NCBI GenBank assembly: GCA_937876225.1
Contig: CALFIC010000022.1
Span: 1-19,729, forward strand
DNA length: 19,729 nucleotides
Source: an uncultured Chloroflexota bacterium
GTDB lineage: Bacteria; Chloroflexota; Chloroflexia; Chloroflexales; Roseiflexaceae
Direction: 5' to 3'
A model generated the notes under the pieces. The model saw nothing but the letters and a program-made list of their open reading frames with translations. It had not been told where the DNA came from and made no database searches. Positions within the stretch are counted from its first letter, which is position 1; each line of letters begins with the position of its first letter. This document shows positions 1 through 6,463 of the stretch, piece after piece. Both the position numbers and the translations under genes were made by a program.

Positions 1-24
1 TTCAGACGTGTGCTCTTCCGATCT
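1..24. other. Illumina TruSeq read-2 adapter remnant (not genomic)
   Basis: The first 24 bases match the 3' end of the standard Illumina TruSeq read-2 adapter, ending in the familiar GCTCTTCCGATCT. Genomic sequence starts at 25. The junction creates a false TGA stop in katG on the minus strand (bases 26-24), because base 24 belongs to the adapter. Confidence 0.97.
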
Positions 25-431
25 CAGAGCAAGCGGCGCGCTTTGTCGAGGTTGCCGTTGTCGGGCCAGCTATTGAGGGGCGCAAAGCGTTGGCTACCGG
101 TGCTCGCACCACCGCGACCATCGCCGACGCGATAGGTGCCGGCGGCGTGCCAGGTCATGCGGATGAACAACGGTCCGTAGTGACCATAATCCGCGGGCCA
201 CCATTCTTGGCTATCGCGCATCATGGCGCGGATATCGGCTTTGACTGCGGCCAGGTCGAGTGTTTTGACGGCCTGCTGGTAGTCGAAATCACCGAGGGGA
301 TTGGAACGGGTATCGTGTTGGCGCAGGATGTCAAGGTTGAGGGCATTTGGCCACCAATCCTTGTTTTGGGTGCCCGTAGTGGGCGTGGTGGTGGCACCGT
401 GGTATGGACACTTCTCTTGTTGGTCTGACAT
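25..431 (-). CDS. katG: Catalase-peroxidase KatG, N-terminal fragment (cut by contig end)
   Basis: Bifunctional haem catalase-peroxidase that breaks down hydrogen peroxide in the cytoplasm. 135 codons of a protein usually about 720-740 residues long are present. The N-terminal family motif WWPNALNLDILRQH (residues 26-39) is followed by the distal haem-pocket motif IRMTWHAAGTYR with Arg91, Trp94 and His95; this Trp belongs to the Met-Tyr-Trp adduct that catalase activity needs. The start is the ATG at 431-429, preceded by AGGAG five bases upstream. A longer reading from 476 has no better ribosome site and is not used. The last readable residues are KARRLL, where the family normally continues with Trp (TGG). 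The contig stops after TG, so the apparent stop is an adapter artefact and the gene is probably intact in the genome. It is divergent from the PfkB/XdhC unit. Confidence 0.95.
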
Positions 432-521
432 GTTGGCTCCTATAGATTGGTTTGTGGGCGATGTGCTGCATCGCATTGAACGTATTTTTACGGTGTCCTT
501 TAGGCGTTTACACCCATTTTA

Positions 522-549
522 GTTATACCTCTTTTCAAAAAGAAGTCAA
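522..549 (-). promoter_or_regulatory. Probable sigma70-type promoter of katG
   Basis: Read on the minus strand, TTGACT (549-544) and TATAAC (527-522) are separated by 16 bases, close to the -35/-10 consensus. Transcription would begin near 515 and leave a leader of roughly 85 bases before the katG ATG. No convincing PerR, OxyR or Fur box was recognised around it. Confidence 0.65.
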
Positions 550-553
550 GTCG

Positions 554-573
554 AGCCGTAGCCTGTTGCGGCT
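554..573. other. Short hairpin upstream of the katG promoter
   Basis: AGCCGTA and TGCGGCT can pair as a 7-bp stem (one G-U) with a 6-base loop. It has no T-tract and follows no gene end on either strand, so it is not called a terminator. Its sequence resembles the GC-core hairpins at 644-679 and 6220-6241, so it may be a degenerate relative of the same repeat. Confidence 0.4.
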
Positions 574-643
574 GTCACACTCATTGTGCGTGCCAACGGA
601 TAGTTGTGTGTCTCGCACAGAGGACGTACCCTCCCCCAACGTC

Positions 644-679
644 ATTCCATGCCGGTTGCGTGCAACCGTAGCGTGGAAT
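644..679. repeat. Inverted repeat (hairpin) within tandem copy 1
   Basis: The inner stem CGGTTGC/GCAACCG (653-659 and 662-668) has a 2-base loop, and the outer stem ATTCCA/TGGAAT (644-649 and 674-679) closes around an asymmetric internal loop. It has the look of a REP-like extragenic palindrome. The same hairpin recurs at 744-779. Confidence 0.8.
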
Positions 680-743
680 CTCCTTGGGCGTGCCAACGGA
701 TAGTTGTGTGTCTCGCACAGAGGGCGTACCCTCCCCCAGCGTC

Positions 744-779
744 ATTCCATGCCGGTTGCGTGCAACCGTAGCGTGGAAT
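744..779. repeat. Inverted repeat (hairpin) within tandem copy 2
   Basis: This is identical in structure to the hairpin at 644-679, exactly 100 bases downstream: stem CGGTTGC/GCAACCG inside ATTCCA/TGGAAT. Confidence 0.8.
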
Positions 780-875
780 CTCCTTGGGTGTGCCAACGGA
801 TAGTTGTGTGTCTCGCACAGAGGACGCAGAGGGCACAGAGGTGTTTTGTTGATTAATGTGCGCCGATGCGTATAT

Positions 876-934
876 TTCACGCTTCCTCCTTCACGCTTCA
901 ACTTCCTCCTTCCTCCTTCACGCTTCCTACTTCT
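876..934. repeat. Pyrimidine-rich short direct repeats
   Basis: The plus strand is a run of C/T-rich units built on CTTCCTCCTTCACGCTTC and shorter versions of it. A close copy (17 of 18 bases) is found alone at 6269-6286, upstream of the atp operon. It is not coding. An open reading frame that crosses it from 804 gives a low-complexity LPPSRF-type peptide unlike any PfkB N-terminus. Confidence 0.8.
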
Positions 935-941
935 AATGCTC

Positions 942-947
942 TATAAT
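942..947 (+). promoter_or_regulatory. Possible -10 element for the PfkB-XdhC-MocA operon
   Basis: A perfect TATAAT lies 36 bases before the PfkB start codon. The best -35 candidate is TTCACG at 917-922, 19 bases away, which is weak, so the promoter is supported mainly by the -10 and its position. Confidence 0.45.
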
Positions 948-983
948 GACAACATATCTGATGACATAATTAGGGAGTATTCC

Positions 984-1910
984 ATGGCGCAGTACGATGT
1001 CGTTGTCCTCGGTGAAATAAACGCCGACTTGATTTTGCGGGGTGATGTCGAACCCGAATGGCAACAACACGAAAAAATCGTCGACGACATGGCGCTGGTA
1101 CTTGGTGGCTCGGCCGCTATTTTTGCCTGTGGGGTGGCTCGCCTCGGACTCAACGTCGCCTATGTGGGGGTGTGCGGCGACGACACCATTGGCCGGTTTT
1201 GTTTGGCAGAGCTCAATGCCGCGGGCATTGATACCAGCCATGTGATTATTGATCCTGCCATCAAAAGTGGTTTGACATTGATTTTGCAAAAACCTGCTGA
1301 CCGCGGTATGTTGACCTACGAAGGGGGCATCCCGTTGTTGCGCGCCGACATGGTACCGGCCGAATTAATCGCCAATAGCCGCCATATGCACATCGGTAGC
1401 TATTATCTGCAACATGCGTTGCGCCCCGGTTTGCCTAATCTGTTTGCGCAAATCCAGGCCCATGGAGGCACCACGTCGGTCGATACCAATTGGGACCCCA
1501 GTGGTGAATGGGCCGGGTTGCACGAATTATTTCCGCATACCAATTTGTTTTTGCCCAATGATGCCGAAGCCTGTGCGATTAGCCGGTGTGATAATGTGGC
1601 CCAAGCCTTGGCGACGTTGGCTGCCCAAGTCCAAACGGTGGCCATCAAATGTGGGGCCGAAGGGGCGTATGCCCAACGTGGCACGGAAGCTGCTCACGCT
1701 GATTCATTGGCGACGGTGTTTGTCGATGCGGTCGGTGCTGGGGATTCGTTCAATGCGGGCATGGTGTATGGGTTGTTGGCGGGCTGGTCGCTTGCCAAGT
1801 CGACGCGGCTCGGGGTGGTGTGTGGTTCGTTGTCGACCCGCGCGTCGGGTGGCACGGCAGCACAACCCACCATCGCCGAAGCCATGGTGTTTTTGGGCAA
1901 TGTAGCCTAG
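984..1910 (+). CDS. PfkB-family carbohydrate kinase (ribokinase-like)
   Basis: ATP-dependent sugar or nucleoside kinase of the ribokinase/PfkB fold, 308 residues, cytoplasmic. The first family signature is seen around residues 41-70 (GGSAAIFACGVARLG, then VGVCGDDTIG). The NxxE-like segment LPNDAEA lies at 190-196, and the second signature DAVGAGDSFNAGMVYG at 248-263, with Asp254 as the expected catalytic base and the GAGD anion hole. The ATG at 984 is chosen because AGGGAG (972-977) lies six bases before it and the protein then starts MAQYDVVVLGE as in the family. An upstream in-frame ATG at 804 would run through repeats. The substrate cannot be read from sequence; candidates are ribose, KDG, fructose or a nucleoside. 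It is the first gene of a same-strand unit continuing into XdhC, 16 bases downstream. Confidence 0.9.
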   Translation: MAQYDVVVLGEINADLILRGDVEPEWQQHEKIVDDMALVLGGSAAIFACGVARLGLNVAYVGVCGDDTIGRFCLAELNAAGIDTSHVIIDPAIKSGLTLILQKPADRGMLTYEGGIPLLRADMVPAELIANSRHMHIGSYYLQHALRPGLPNLFAQIQAHGGTTSVDTNWDPSGEWAGLHELFPHTNLFLPNDAEACAISRCDNVAQALATLAAQVQTVAIKCGAEGAYAQRGTEAAHADSLATVFVDAVGAGDSFNAGMVYGLLAGWSLAKSTRLGVVCGSLSTRASGGTAAQPTIAEAMVFLGNVA

Positions 1911-1926
1911 CAAAAGTGAGTAATCT

Positions 1927-2247
1927 ATGCGTGATGTAGTAGATGCAATTGATACCTGGCAACAGCGTGGCGAGCGGGTGGCGATTGCCACTGTTGTGCG
2001 CACGTTGGGGTCATCGCCCCGTGGTGTCGGTGCCAAAATGGTCGTATCTGATGCTGGCAATATGGCCGGGTCAGTGAGTGGTGGCTGTATCGAAGGGGCG
2101 GTGTTTACCGCCTGCCAACAGGCGATTCGCACGGGTCAGGCCACGTTGATGCACTTTGGTGTGCCCGATGAGTCGGCCTGGGAAGTGGGCTTGGCGTGTG
2201 GTGGCACCATTGATGTCTTTATTGAGCCGTTAGGTATCAGCGAGTAG
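1927..2247 (+). CDS. XdhC/CoxI-type Mo-hydroxylase maturation protein, N-terminal domain only
   Basis: A 106-residue protein matching the XdhC_CoxI N-terminal domain, which helps load sulfurated molybdenum cofactor into xanthine dehydrogenase or CO dehydrogenase type enzymes. Typical motifs are GSSPRGVGAKM (about residues 28-38), AGSVSGGCIEGAV (47-59) and WEVGLACGGTIDVFIEPL near the end, including the two conserved GG/C stretches. The full-length family usually carries a C-terminal Rossmann domain; here that half is encoded by the next gene, 11 bases downstream. The start ATG at 1927 has only a weak ribosome site (AAGTGAG), which suggests translation follows from the PfkB gene. It is complete, not a fragment: it ends with a clean TAG, and the next gene has its own ATG. 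Confidence 0.85.
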   Translation: MRDVVDAIDTWQQRGERVAIATVVRTLGSSPRGVGAKMVVSDAGNMAGSVSGGCIEGAVFTACQQAIRTGQATLMHFGVPDESAWEVGLACGGTIDVFIEPLGISE

Positions 2248-2258
2248 GTTGTCATTTT

Positions 2259-2978
2259 ATGAAAAAAACTATCTACACGCGCCTGCGTGACGTAATCGCC
2301 CGCGAACAGCCAGTTGCCTTGGCAACTGTCGTCGCAGGGGATGATATTGGGGCGCAGGTTCTCATCCAACCTGACCAGCCGCTGGTGAGCATGCTCACCG
2401 ACACGGCGTTGGTCGCGCAGGTCCAGCAAGACGCCTTGGCGATGTTGCTTCGGGGCGACCAAGGCATCCAGACCTATGGCGCGCGCCAGATTTTCATCGA
2501 AACCTACCCGCCTCCCGCCACAATTATCATGGTAGGCGCAGTCCATATCGCGGTGGCCTTGACGACCTTCGCCAAACCGTTGGGCTTTCGTACGATTGTG
2601 GTCGATGCCCGGGGGGCCTTTGCCACCAGCGAGCGTTTTGGACATGCCGACGAGTTAGTGCATGCCTGGCCAGACGAAGCCTTGCAGGGGCGCTTACACA
2701 GCAACACGGCGGTGGTCGTGCTCACTCACGACCCCAAACTCGACGATCCTGCCTTGCTCGTCGCATTACCCAGTGCGGCCCGCTACGTGGGGGCGTTGGG
2801 AAGCACCAAAACCCAAGCGGCCCGAGTGATTCGCCTGCGGGAAGCAGGGCTTACTGATGACCAACTTGCCCGTTTGCATGCACCCATCGGCCTGCCGATT
2901 GGCGGCCGTACTCCCGAAGAAATCGGCTTGAGCATCATGGCGCAAATCGTCGCCGTGCGCAATGGCAAATCACTATGA
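2259..2978 (+). CDS. xdhC: XdhC-family protein with C-terminal Rossmann domain
   Basis: A 239-residue XdhC-type accessory factor for molybdenum hydroxylases. The first ~75 residues look like a diverged XdhC_CoxI domain. The C-terminal XdhC_C Rossmann domain starts at TIIMVGAVHIAVAL (88-101), runs through the strand TIVVDARG (112-119) and VVLTHDP, and ends with the family hallmarks YVGALGS and APIGLPIGGRTPEEIGLSI. It would bind a nucleotide or the pterin cofactor and pass it to the apo-enzyme. It follows the small XdhC N-domain gene by 11 bases and overlaps the next gene by four bases (ATGA at 2975-2978), so the three are very likely translated together. The glycine loop reads GAVHIA rather than GAGHVG, a variant I believe is common in one branch of the family. 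Confidence 0.88.
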   Translation: MKKTIYTRLRDVIAREQPVALATVVAGDDIGAQVLIQPDQPLVSMLTDTALVAQVQQDALAMLLRGDQGIQTYGARQIFIETYPPPATIIMVGAVHIAVALTTFAKPLGFRTIVVDARGAFATSERFGHADELVHAWPDEALQGRLHSNTAVVVLTHDPKLDDPALLVALPSAARYVGALGSTKTQAARVIRLREAGLTDDQLARLHAPIGLPIGGRTPEEIGLSIMAQIVAVRNGKSL

Positions 2979-3574
2979 CCGTCGCTGCCATCATCCTCGC
3001 TGCCGGTTTGTCGCGCCGCCTCGGCCGCCCCAAACAATTACTCGATTGGGGTGGAGTGCCGTTGGTGCGGCATTGTGTGCTGACGGCGCAGCAATCTATG
3101 CTCTCCGCTGTCGCAGTGGTGGTGGGGCATCAGGCCGATGCAGTGCGCGCCAGTGTAGCTGATTTGGCGGTGCCCTGTATCACAAACGCGGCCTACGCAA
3201 GTGGGCAAGCCAGCTCGGTGGCCTGTGGCGCCCAGTGGTTTTTGACACAGTCATACGATGCCCTGATGGTGCTCCTGTGTGACCAGCCATTGTTGACGGT
3301 CGACCATATCAATGCGGGTATCGCTGCCTGGCAAGCCACACGACCGGCGGTGCTAATCCCGCAAGTCGCAGAGCAAGCAACCAATCCAGTCATTTGGTCG
3401 GCTGCCACTGTGCCATTGTTGACGACGTTGACCGGTGATCAAGGGGGGCGCGTACTTTTTGGGGCAGGCAAAGTAGTGCCACAGTTTTGGCCGATTGATG
3501 CACCGGAATTGTTGCGCGATATCGATACCGACGCCGATTATGCCGCCCTGCGCGCTGATACGCGCATAGTGTGA
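2975..3574 (+). CDS. mocA: MobA/MocA-like molybdenum cofactor cytidylyltransferase
   Basis: A 199-residue nucleotidyltransferase of the MobA-like NTP_transf_3 fold, expected to transfer CMP (or GMP) onto molybdopterin. The N-terminal nucleotide loop LAAGLSRRLGRPKQLL (residues 8-23) has the conserved G-x-S-x-R-x-G-x-x-K pattern, and the metal-binding segment is VLLCDQPLLT. The protein ends with the DIDTDADYAAL segment typical of MocA/YgfJ proteins. CMP is preferred over GMP as the substrate because the neighbours serve the xanthine/CO dehydrogenase class, which uses the cytosine dinucleotide form; this is an inference from context. The start codon overlaps the stop of xdhC (ATGA), which implies translational coupling. 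Confidence 0.85.
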   Translation: MTVAAIILAAGLSRRLGRPKQLLDWGGVPLVRHCVLTAQQSMLSAVAVVVGHQADAVRASVADLAVPCITNAAYASGQASSVACGAQWFLTQSYDALMVLLCDQPLLTVDHINAGIAAWQATRPAVLIPQVAEQATNPVIWSAATVPLLTTLTGDQGGRVLFGAGKVVPQFWPIDAPELLRDIDTDADYAALRADTRIV

Positions 3575-3603
3575 ATTACACCACAAAGACATAGTAGGAT
3601 GAC

Positions 3604-4569
3604 ATGCGTCTGCACCTCCGCCCGACAGCCCAAAGCGAAAAATGTATTGCGCGCCACAATATCAGTGATGCGGCGGGGCGCCGCCTCGTCAGCAAAGGGC
3701 GCGTGATTACGGCCGCTGATGTGGCGCAGTTACAACTCCATGCCATTGAATTGGTGCATGTGGTTGAATTAGAAGCTGACGATATCGATGAACATACCGC
3801 GGCAACATTAGTGGCGGTGCGTTGTAGTGAGAGTGGGGTGCGTATTTTGCCGCCACATCATGGTCGCGTCGACGTGGTGGCTGATTATGCAGGCATGGTG
3901 CTGGTGCGAGACTCCCAATTAACGGACTGGCATGCCATCGATGGTGTGACAATTGCTACGGTGCCAGGGTGGAGTGCGGTGACTGCCGGGCAACGGATTG
4001 CCACCATCAAAATTTTGCCGTTTGCGTTGCCCCGTCAATCCTTTACGGTGACTCCTGCGCCTGCGATTGCGGTGTGCCCTTTTGTGCGCCGTCGAGTCGC
4101 AATCATCATGATTGGCAGTGCCGTGATTTGTGCACGGTTACAGCGCACGCACATTCCGCCGTTGCTGGCTCGGCTTGTTCCGGTTGCGGCGACGGTAGTA
4201 GCGACGATGCAGTGTGACGCGGATAGTCAGGCCGTTGCACAGGCGTTGTGTCAGGCGACGGCGTGTGCTGATATCGTGATTACTGTGGCCGAAACATCAA
4301 TCATGGATCGTGACGATGTGATGCCACAAGGGTTATTGCTTGCTGGCGGTATAATAACCTGCTATGGTGCTCCTGTTGAGCCGGGGAATTTGTTGCTGCT
4401 GGGTGAACTCGCCAGTGTCCCGGTGATTGGTGCGCCTGGGTGTGTGCGTGGGCATGCGCGTAATGTGGTTGATGCATTATTACCGCGGATTGTGGCTGAC
4501 TTTCTGCCGACGGCACGTGACGTGTATGCGTTGGCAAATGGCGGGTTGCTGTCATCAGCAAAGGAATGA
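3604..4569 (+). CDS. MoeA-like molybdopterin-binding protein
   Basis: A 321-residue protein of the MoCF_biosynth/MoeA-like family that often accompanies Mo-hydroxylase genes. The N-terminal part has the pattern ...IARHNISDAAGRRLVSKGRVITAADVAQL (about residues 16-44), a domain shared with this MoeA-like subgroup. The C-terminal part contains the molybdopterin-binding segment GLLLAGGIITCYGAPVEPGN, followed by LLLLGELASVPVIGAPGC and a DALLPRI helix. It probably binds the pterin or its dinucleotide during cofactor transfer; the exact step is not known from sequence. It begins 29 bases after mocA with AGGA (3596-3599) close to the ATG, and its TGA overlaps an ATG of the next gene at 4566-4569. Confidence 0.8.
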   Translation: MRLHLRPTAQSEKCIARHNISDAAGRRLVSKGRVITAADVAQLQLHAIELVHVVELEADDIDEHTAATLVAVRCSESGVRILPPHHGRVDVVADYAGMVLVRDSQLTDWHAIDGVTIATVPGWSAVTAGQRIATIKILPFALPRQSFTVTPAPAIAVCPFVRRRVAIIMIGSAVICARLQRTHIPPLLARLVPVAATVVATMQCDADSQAVAQALCQATACADIVITVAETSIMDRDDVMPQGLLLAGGIITCYGAPVEPGNLLLLGELASVPVIGAPGCVRGHARNVVDALLPRIVADFLPTARDVYALANGGLLSSAKE

Positions 4570-4574
4570 ATAGT

Positions 4575-6188
4575 ATGACAATCGACATAACGGCCAAAAA
4601 ATCACATATCTTGGTAGTTGACGATGAACCTGATATGTGTCATATCTGTGCCCGCGCCCTCCAATCCCGTGGGTACGAAGTAACCACCGTGACCAACGCA
4701 TCATTAGCTCCTGACTTGATTGTTCAAGGCAATTACGATTTGTTGCTAACTGACCTCAAGATGCCGGGTGTTAGTGGGCTTGATTTGGCGCTCATGGCGT
4801 TACAACGCGACCCAACGGCGGCAGTGGTGATGATGACGGCGTTTGCGTCGTATGAGCATTTACATAAAGCTATGCAAAACGGCATCTCGGATTTTTTGTC
4901 CAAACCATTTGATTTATCGCAATTGATGTTGGCAGTGTCGCATGCCTTGAATCGGCGTAATTTGATTCATGATAATGTGCGCTTGCGGGCTCTTGAGGCG
5001 TTGCGGATTGATAGCGAAATCCTGAATTCGACCCTTGACTACACTTTGTTGGTACAATATGTGCTTGATTTGGCGGTGCGCTGGAGCACGTGGCCGGCGG
5101 CGGTGTTGTTGATTGGTGAAGAACAAACGCCATTGACATCGGTGACGTTTTTTGACAACCAATGGCAATTAAGTGTGCGTGGCATAGAGTTTGCGCATCG
5201 CGCCTTGTCAGGAGGGACGTTGCTGACGAGCCATGGCGAAATGTTTACCCATGCGCAGCATGTCATTCATACGGCCATGGCGATTCCGATGTCATGGGGT
5301 GGTTTGCAAGGGGTACTAATGATTGGTACCCATGACACCAATCCCAACATTCCTACGGTGACGGAATTGATGACGTTGTTGTCGGGTCAGAGTGTGGCTG
5401 CCTTGCGTAACGCCGAAATGTACGGCGAAATGTCGAACCTTTATCGTCGCCAGCGCCAAATCGAAGTCATGAAAGATGAATTTATCGCCATTGCGTCACA
5501 TGAATTGCGTACGCCGTTGACGATGGTACTTGGGTATGCAGATATATTGACACGGACAATCCAAGGTGATAACCAAACGTACATTGAAGAAATCCGCTCG
5601 AATGCCTTGCGTATGCGCGAAGTCATTGATCATATGTCGCAATTGCAAAAAACATCCCTCGACAATGATTTGCAATTAACGACAATTGATGTGTCCGTCG
5701 TTGTCCATCAAGTGATTGCCCAAATAAATGAACGTTTCCCATCAATAAAAATTCGGTTATTTAGTGATGATACATCTACACATCCGTTTATTAGTGATGT
5801 GCAATGGTTGCGGGTGATTATCGTGCAATTGTTGAGTAATGCTGCCACGTATGCCCAACGTGACGTTATCGACCTAAGTATGCAATACCAATATCCTGCC
5901 TTTGCTCCAGTGCCGCTTGCGAGTGATAGTCAACATTGGTTGACGATTACCGTAAGTGATCAAGGTGTCGGTATCAACATGCGTGAGCAATGGAATGTAT
6001 TTGCATCTTTTGTGCAAGTCGATGATTCATTGACCCGTAGCCATGGTGGAGTTGGTGTTGGGTTGGCATTGATCTACGACATGGTACGTCGATTGGGTGG
6101 ATTTGTGATGATGTCGAGCAAAGTGGGGGTTGGATCGACCTTTGTGGTGATGATTCCTGGTTACCAACAAGAATCGACCGGCGAGTAA
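4575..6188 (+). CDS. Response regulator-GAF-histidine kinase fusion protein
   Basis: A 537-residue soluble signalling protein. Domains in order: receiver (residues 10-125, acidic pair DD at 16-17, phospho-acceptor Asp60 in LLLTDLKMPG, Lys110 in SKPFD); a GAF-like sensor region (about 145-285); HisKA with phospho-acceptor His309 in IASHELRTPL; and HATPase_c with N box Asn422 in QLLSNA, G1 DQGVGIN (462-468) and G2 GGVGVGLAL (491-499). All catalytic residues are in place and there is no transmembrane segment, so it should sense a cytoplasmic signal or take phosphate from another kinase. The ATG at 4575 is chosen because AAAGGA (4560-4565) is nine bases before it. The ATG at 4566 overlaps the upstream stop but touches that ribosome site directly. 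Being last in the molybdenum cofactor unit suggests a linked role, which is an inference. Confidence 0.88.
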   Translation: MTIDITAKKSHILVVDDEPDMCHICARALQSRGYEVTTVTNASLAPDLIVQGNYDLLLTDLKMPGVSGLDLALMALQRDPTAAVVMMTAFASYEHLHKAMQNGISDFLSKPFDLSQLMLAVSHALNRRNLIHDNVRLRALEALRIDSEILNSTLDYTLLVQYVLDLAVRWSTWPAAVLLIGEEQTPLTSVTFFDNQWQLSVRGIEFAHRALSGGTLLTSHGEMFTHAQHVIHTAMAIPMSWGGLQGVLMIGTHDTNPNIPTVTELMTLLSGQSVAALRNAEMYGEMSNLYRRQRQIEVMKDEFIAIASHELRTPLTMVLGYADILTRTIQGDNQTYIEEIRSNALRMREVIDHMSQLQKTSLDNDLQLTTIDVSVVVHQVIAQINERFPSIKIRLFSDDTSTHPFISDVQWLRVIIVQLLSNAATYAQRDVIDLSMQYQYPAFAPVPLASDSQHWLTITVSDQGVGINMREQWNVFASFVQVDDSLTRSHGGVGVGLALIYDMVRRLGGFVMMSSKVGVGSTFVVMIPGYQQESTGE

Positions 6189-6219
6189 CTGTCTGCACTG
6201 TACATTTATATAGGTGGTG

Positions 6220-6246
6220 GAGCCGTTGCATGCAACGGCTCTTTAT
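6220..6246 (+). terminator. Rho-independent terminator after the histidine kinase gene
   Basis: A perfect 22-base palindrome (6220-6241, GAGCCGTTGCA and its complement) is followed at once by TTTATT, 31 bases after the kinase stop codon. The core CCGTTGCATGCAACGG resembles the core of the hairpins in the 100-bp repeat. Confidence 0.8.
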
Positions 6247-6268
6247 TGTGGGGAGCATACACTCCATA

Positions 6269-6286
6269 CTTCCTCCTTCACACTTC
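6269..6286. repeat. Single copy of the pyrimidine-rich repeat
   Basis: CTTCCTCCTTCACACTTC matches the repeated unit at 876-934 with one mismatch. The remainder of 6247-6463 holds no gene that I can support. Confidence 0.7.
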
Positions 6287-6326
6287 ATTACAGTTATGTG
6301 CAATTCACAAAATCAAACAAATCAGG

Positions 6327-6356
6327 TTGCCCCTTGAATTAGAGTTGTGGTACTAT
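6327..6356 (+). promoter_or_regulatory. Possible promoter of the atp operon
   Basis: TTGCCC (6327-6332) and TACTAT (6351-6356) are 18 bases apart, giving a fair sigma70-like promoter and a leader of about 100 bases before atpB. A second -10-like TATAGT at 6419-6424 lies nearer the gene but lacks a good -35. The start site would need mapping. Confidence 0.4.
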
Positions 6357-6463
6357 TAACAGTGAATATATCTGTACCCCCAAACGTGCAAGCGCTTAAC
6401 CACGATTTTGGGTGCCGGTATAGTACTTTGTGAAAGCGTTCATTAAGTCAGAGGGGCGTGTTC

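Larger units (their letters stand above)
589..826. repeat. 100-bp tandem repeat, about 2.4 copies
   Basis: Copies run 589-688 and 689-788, with a partial third copy from 789 to about 826. The period is exactly 100 bases. Copies 1 and 2 differ at only two places (A624/G724 and A639/G739), and the third starts with one substitution. Each full copy carries an internal inverted repeat. The partial copy runs into an array of near-repeats of GCACAGAGG (815-823, 825-832, 833-841). Reading frames across this block are repeat-derived and show no protein family. The block lies between the divergent katG and PfkB genes. Confidence 0.95.

Noticed and set aside
24..26. Stop codon ending katG
   Set aside because: The TGA uses an adapter base. 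The family expects TGG (Trp) at this codon, so the gene is cut by the contig end and is not a pseudogene.
589..826. CRISPR array
   Set aside because: The repeats are adjacent 100-base units without unique spacers, and no cas gene is present.
581..901. Minus-strand open frame over the 100-bp repeat
   Set aside because: The protein is simply the repeat translated (duplicated VRDTQLSVGTPKEIP segments), with no independent sign of coding.
804..983. Extended N-terminus for the PfkB kinase
   Set aside because: It would translate the C/T-rich repeat. The family-like N-terminus and the ribosome site both support ATG 984.
4566..4574. ATG at 4566 as the start of the histidine kinase
   Set aside because: The ribosome site AAAGGA directly abuts this ATG with no spacer. 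ATG 4575, nine bases from it, is better placed, though 4566 cannot be excluded.
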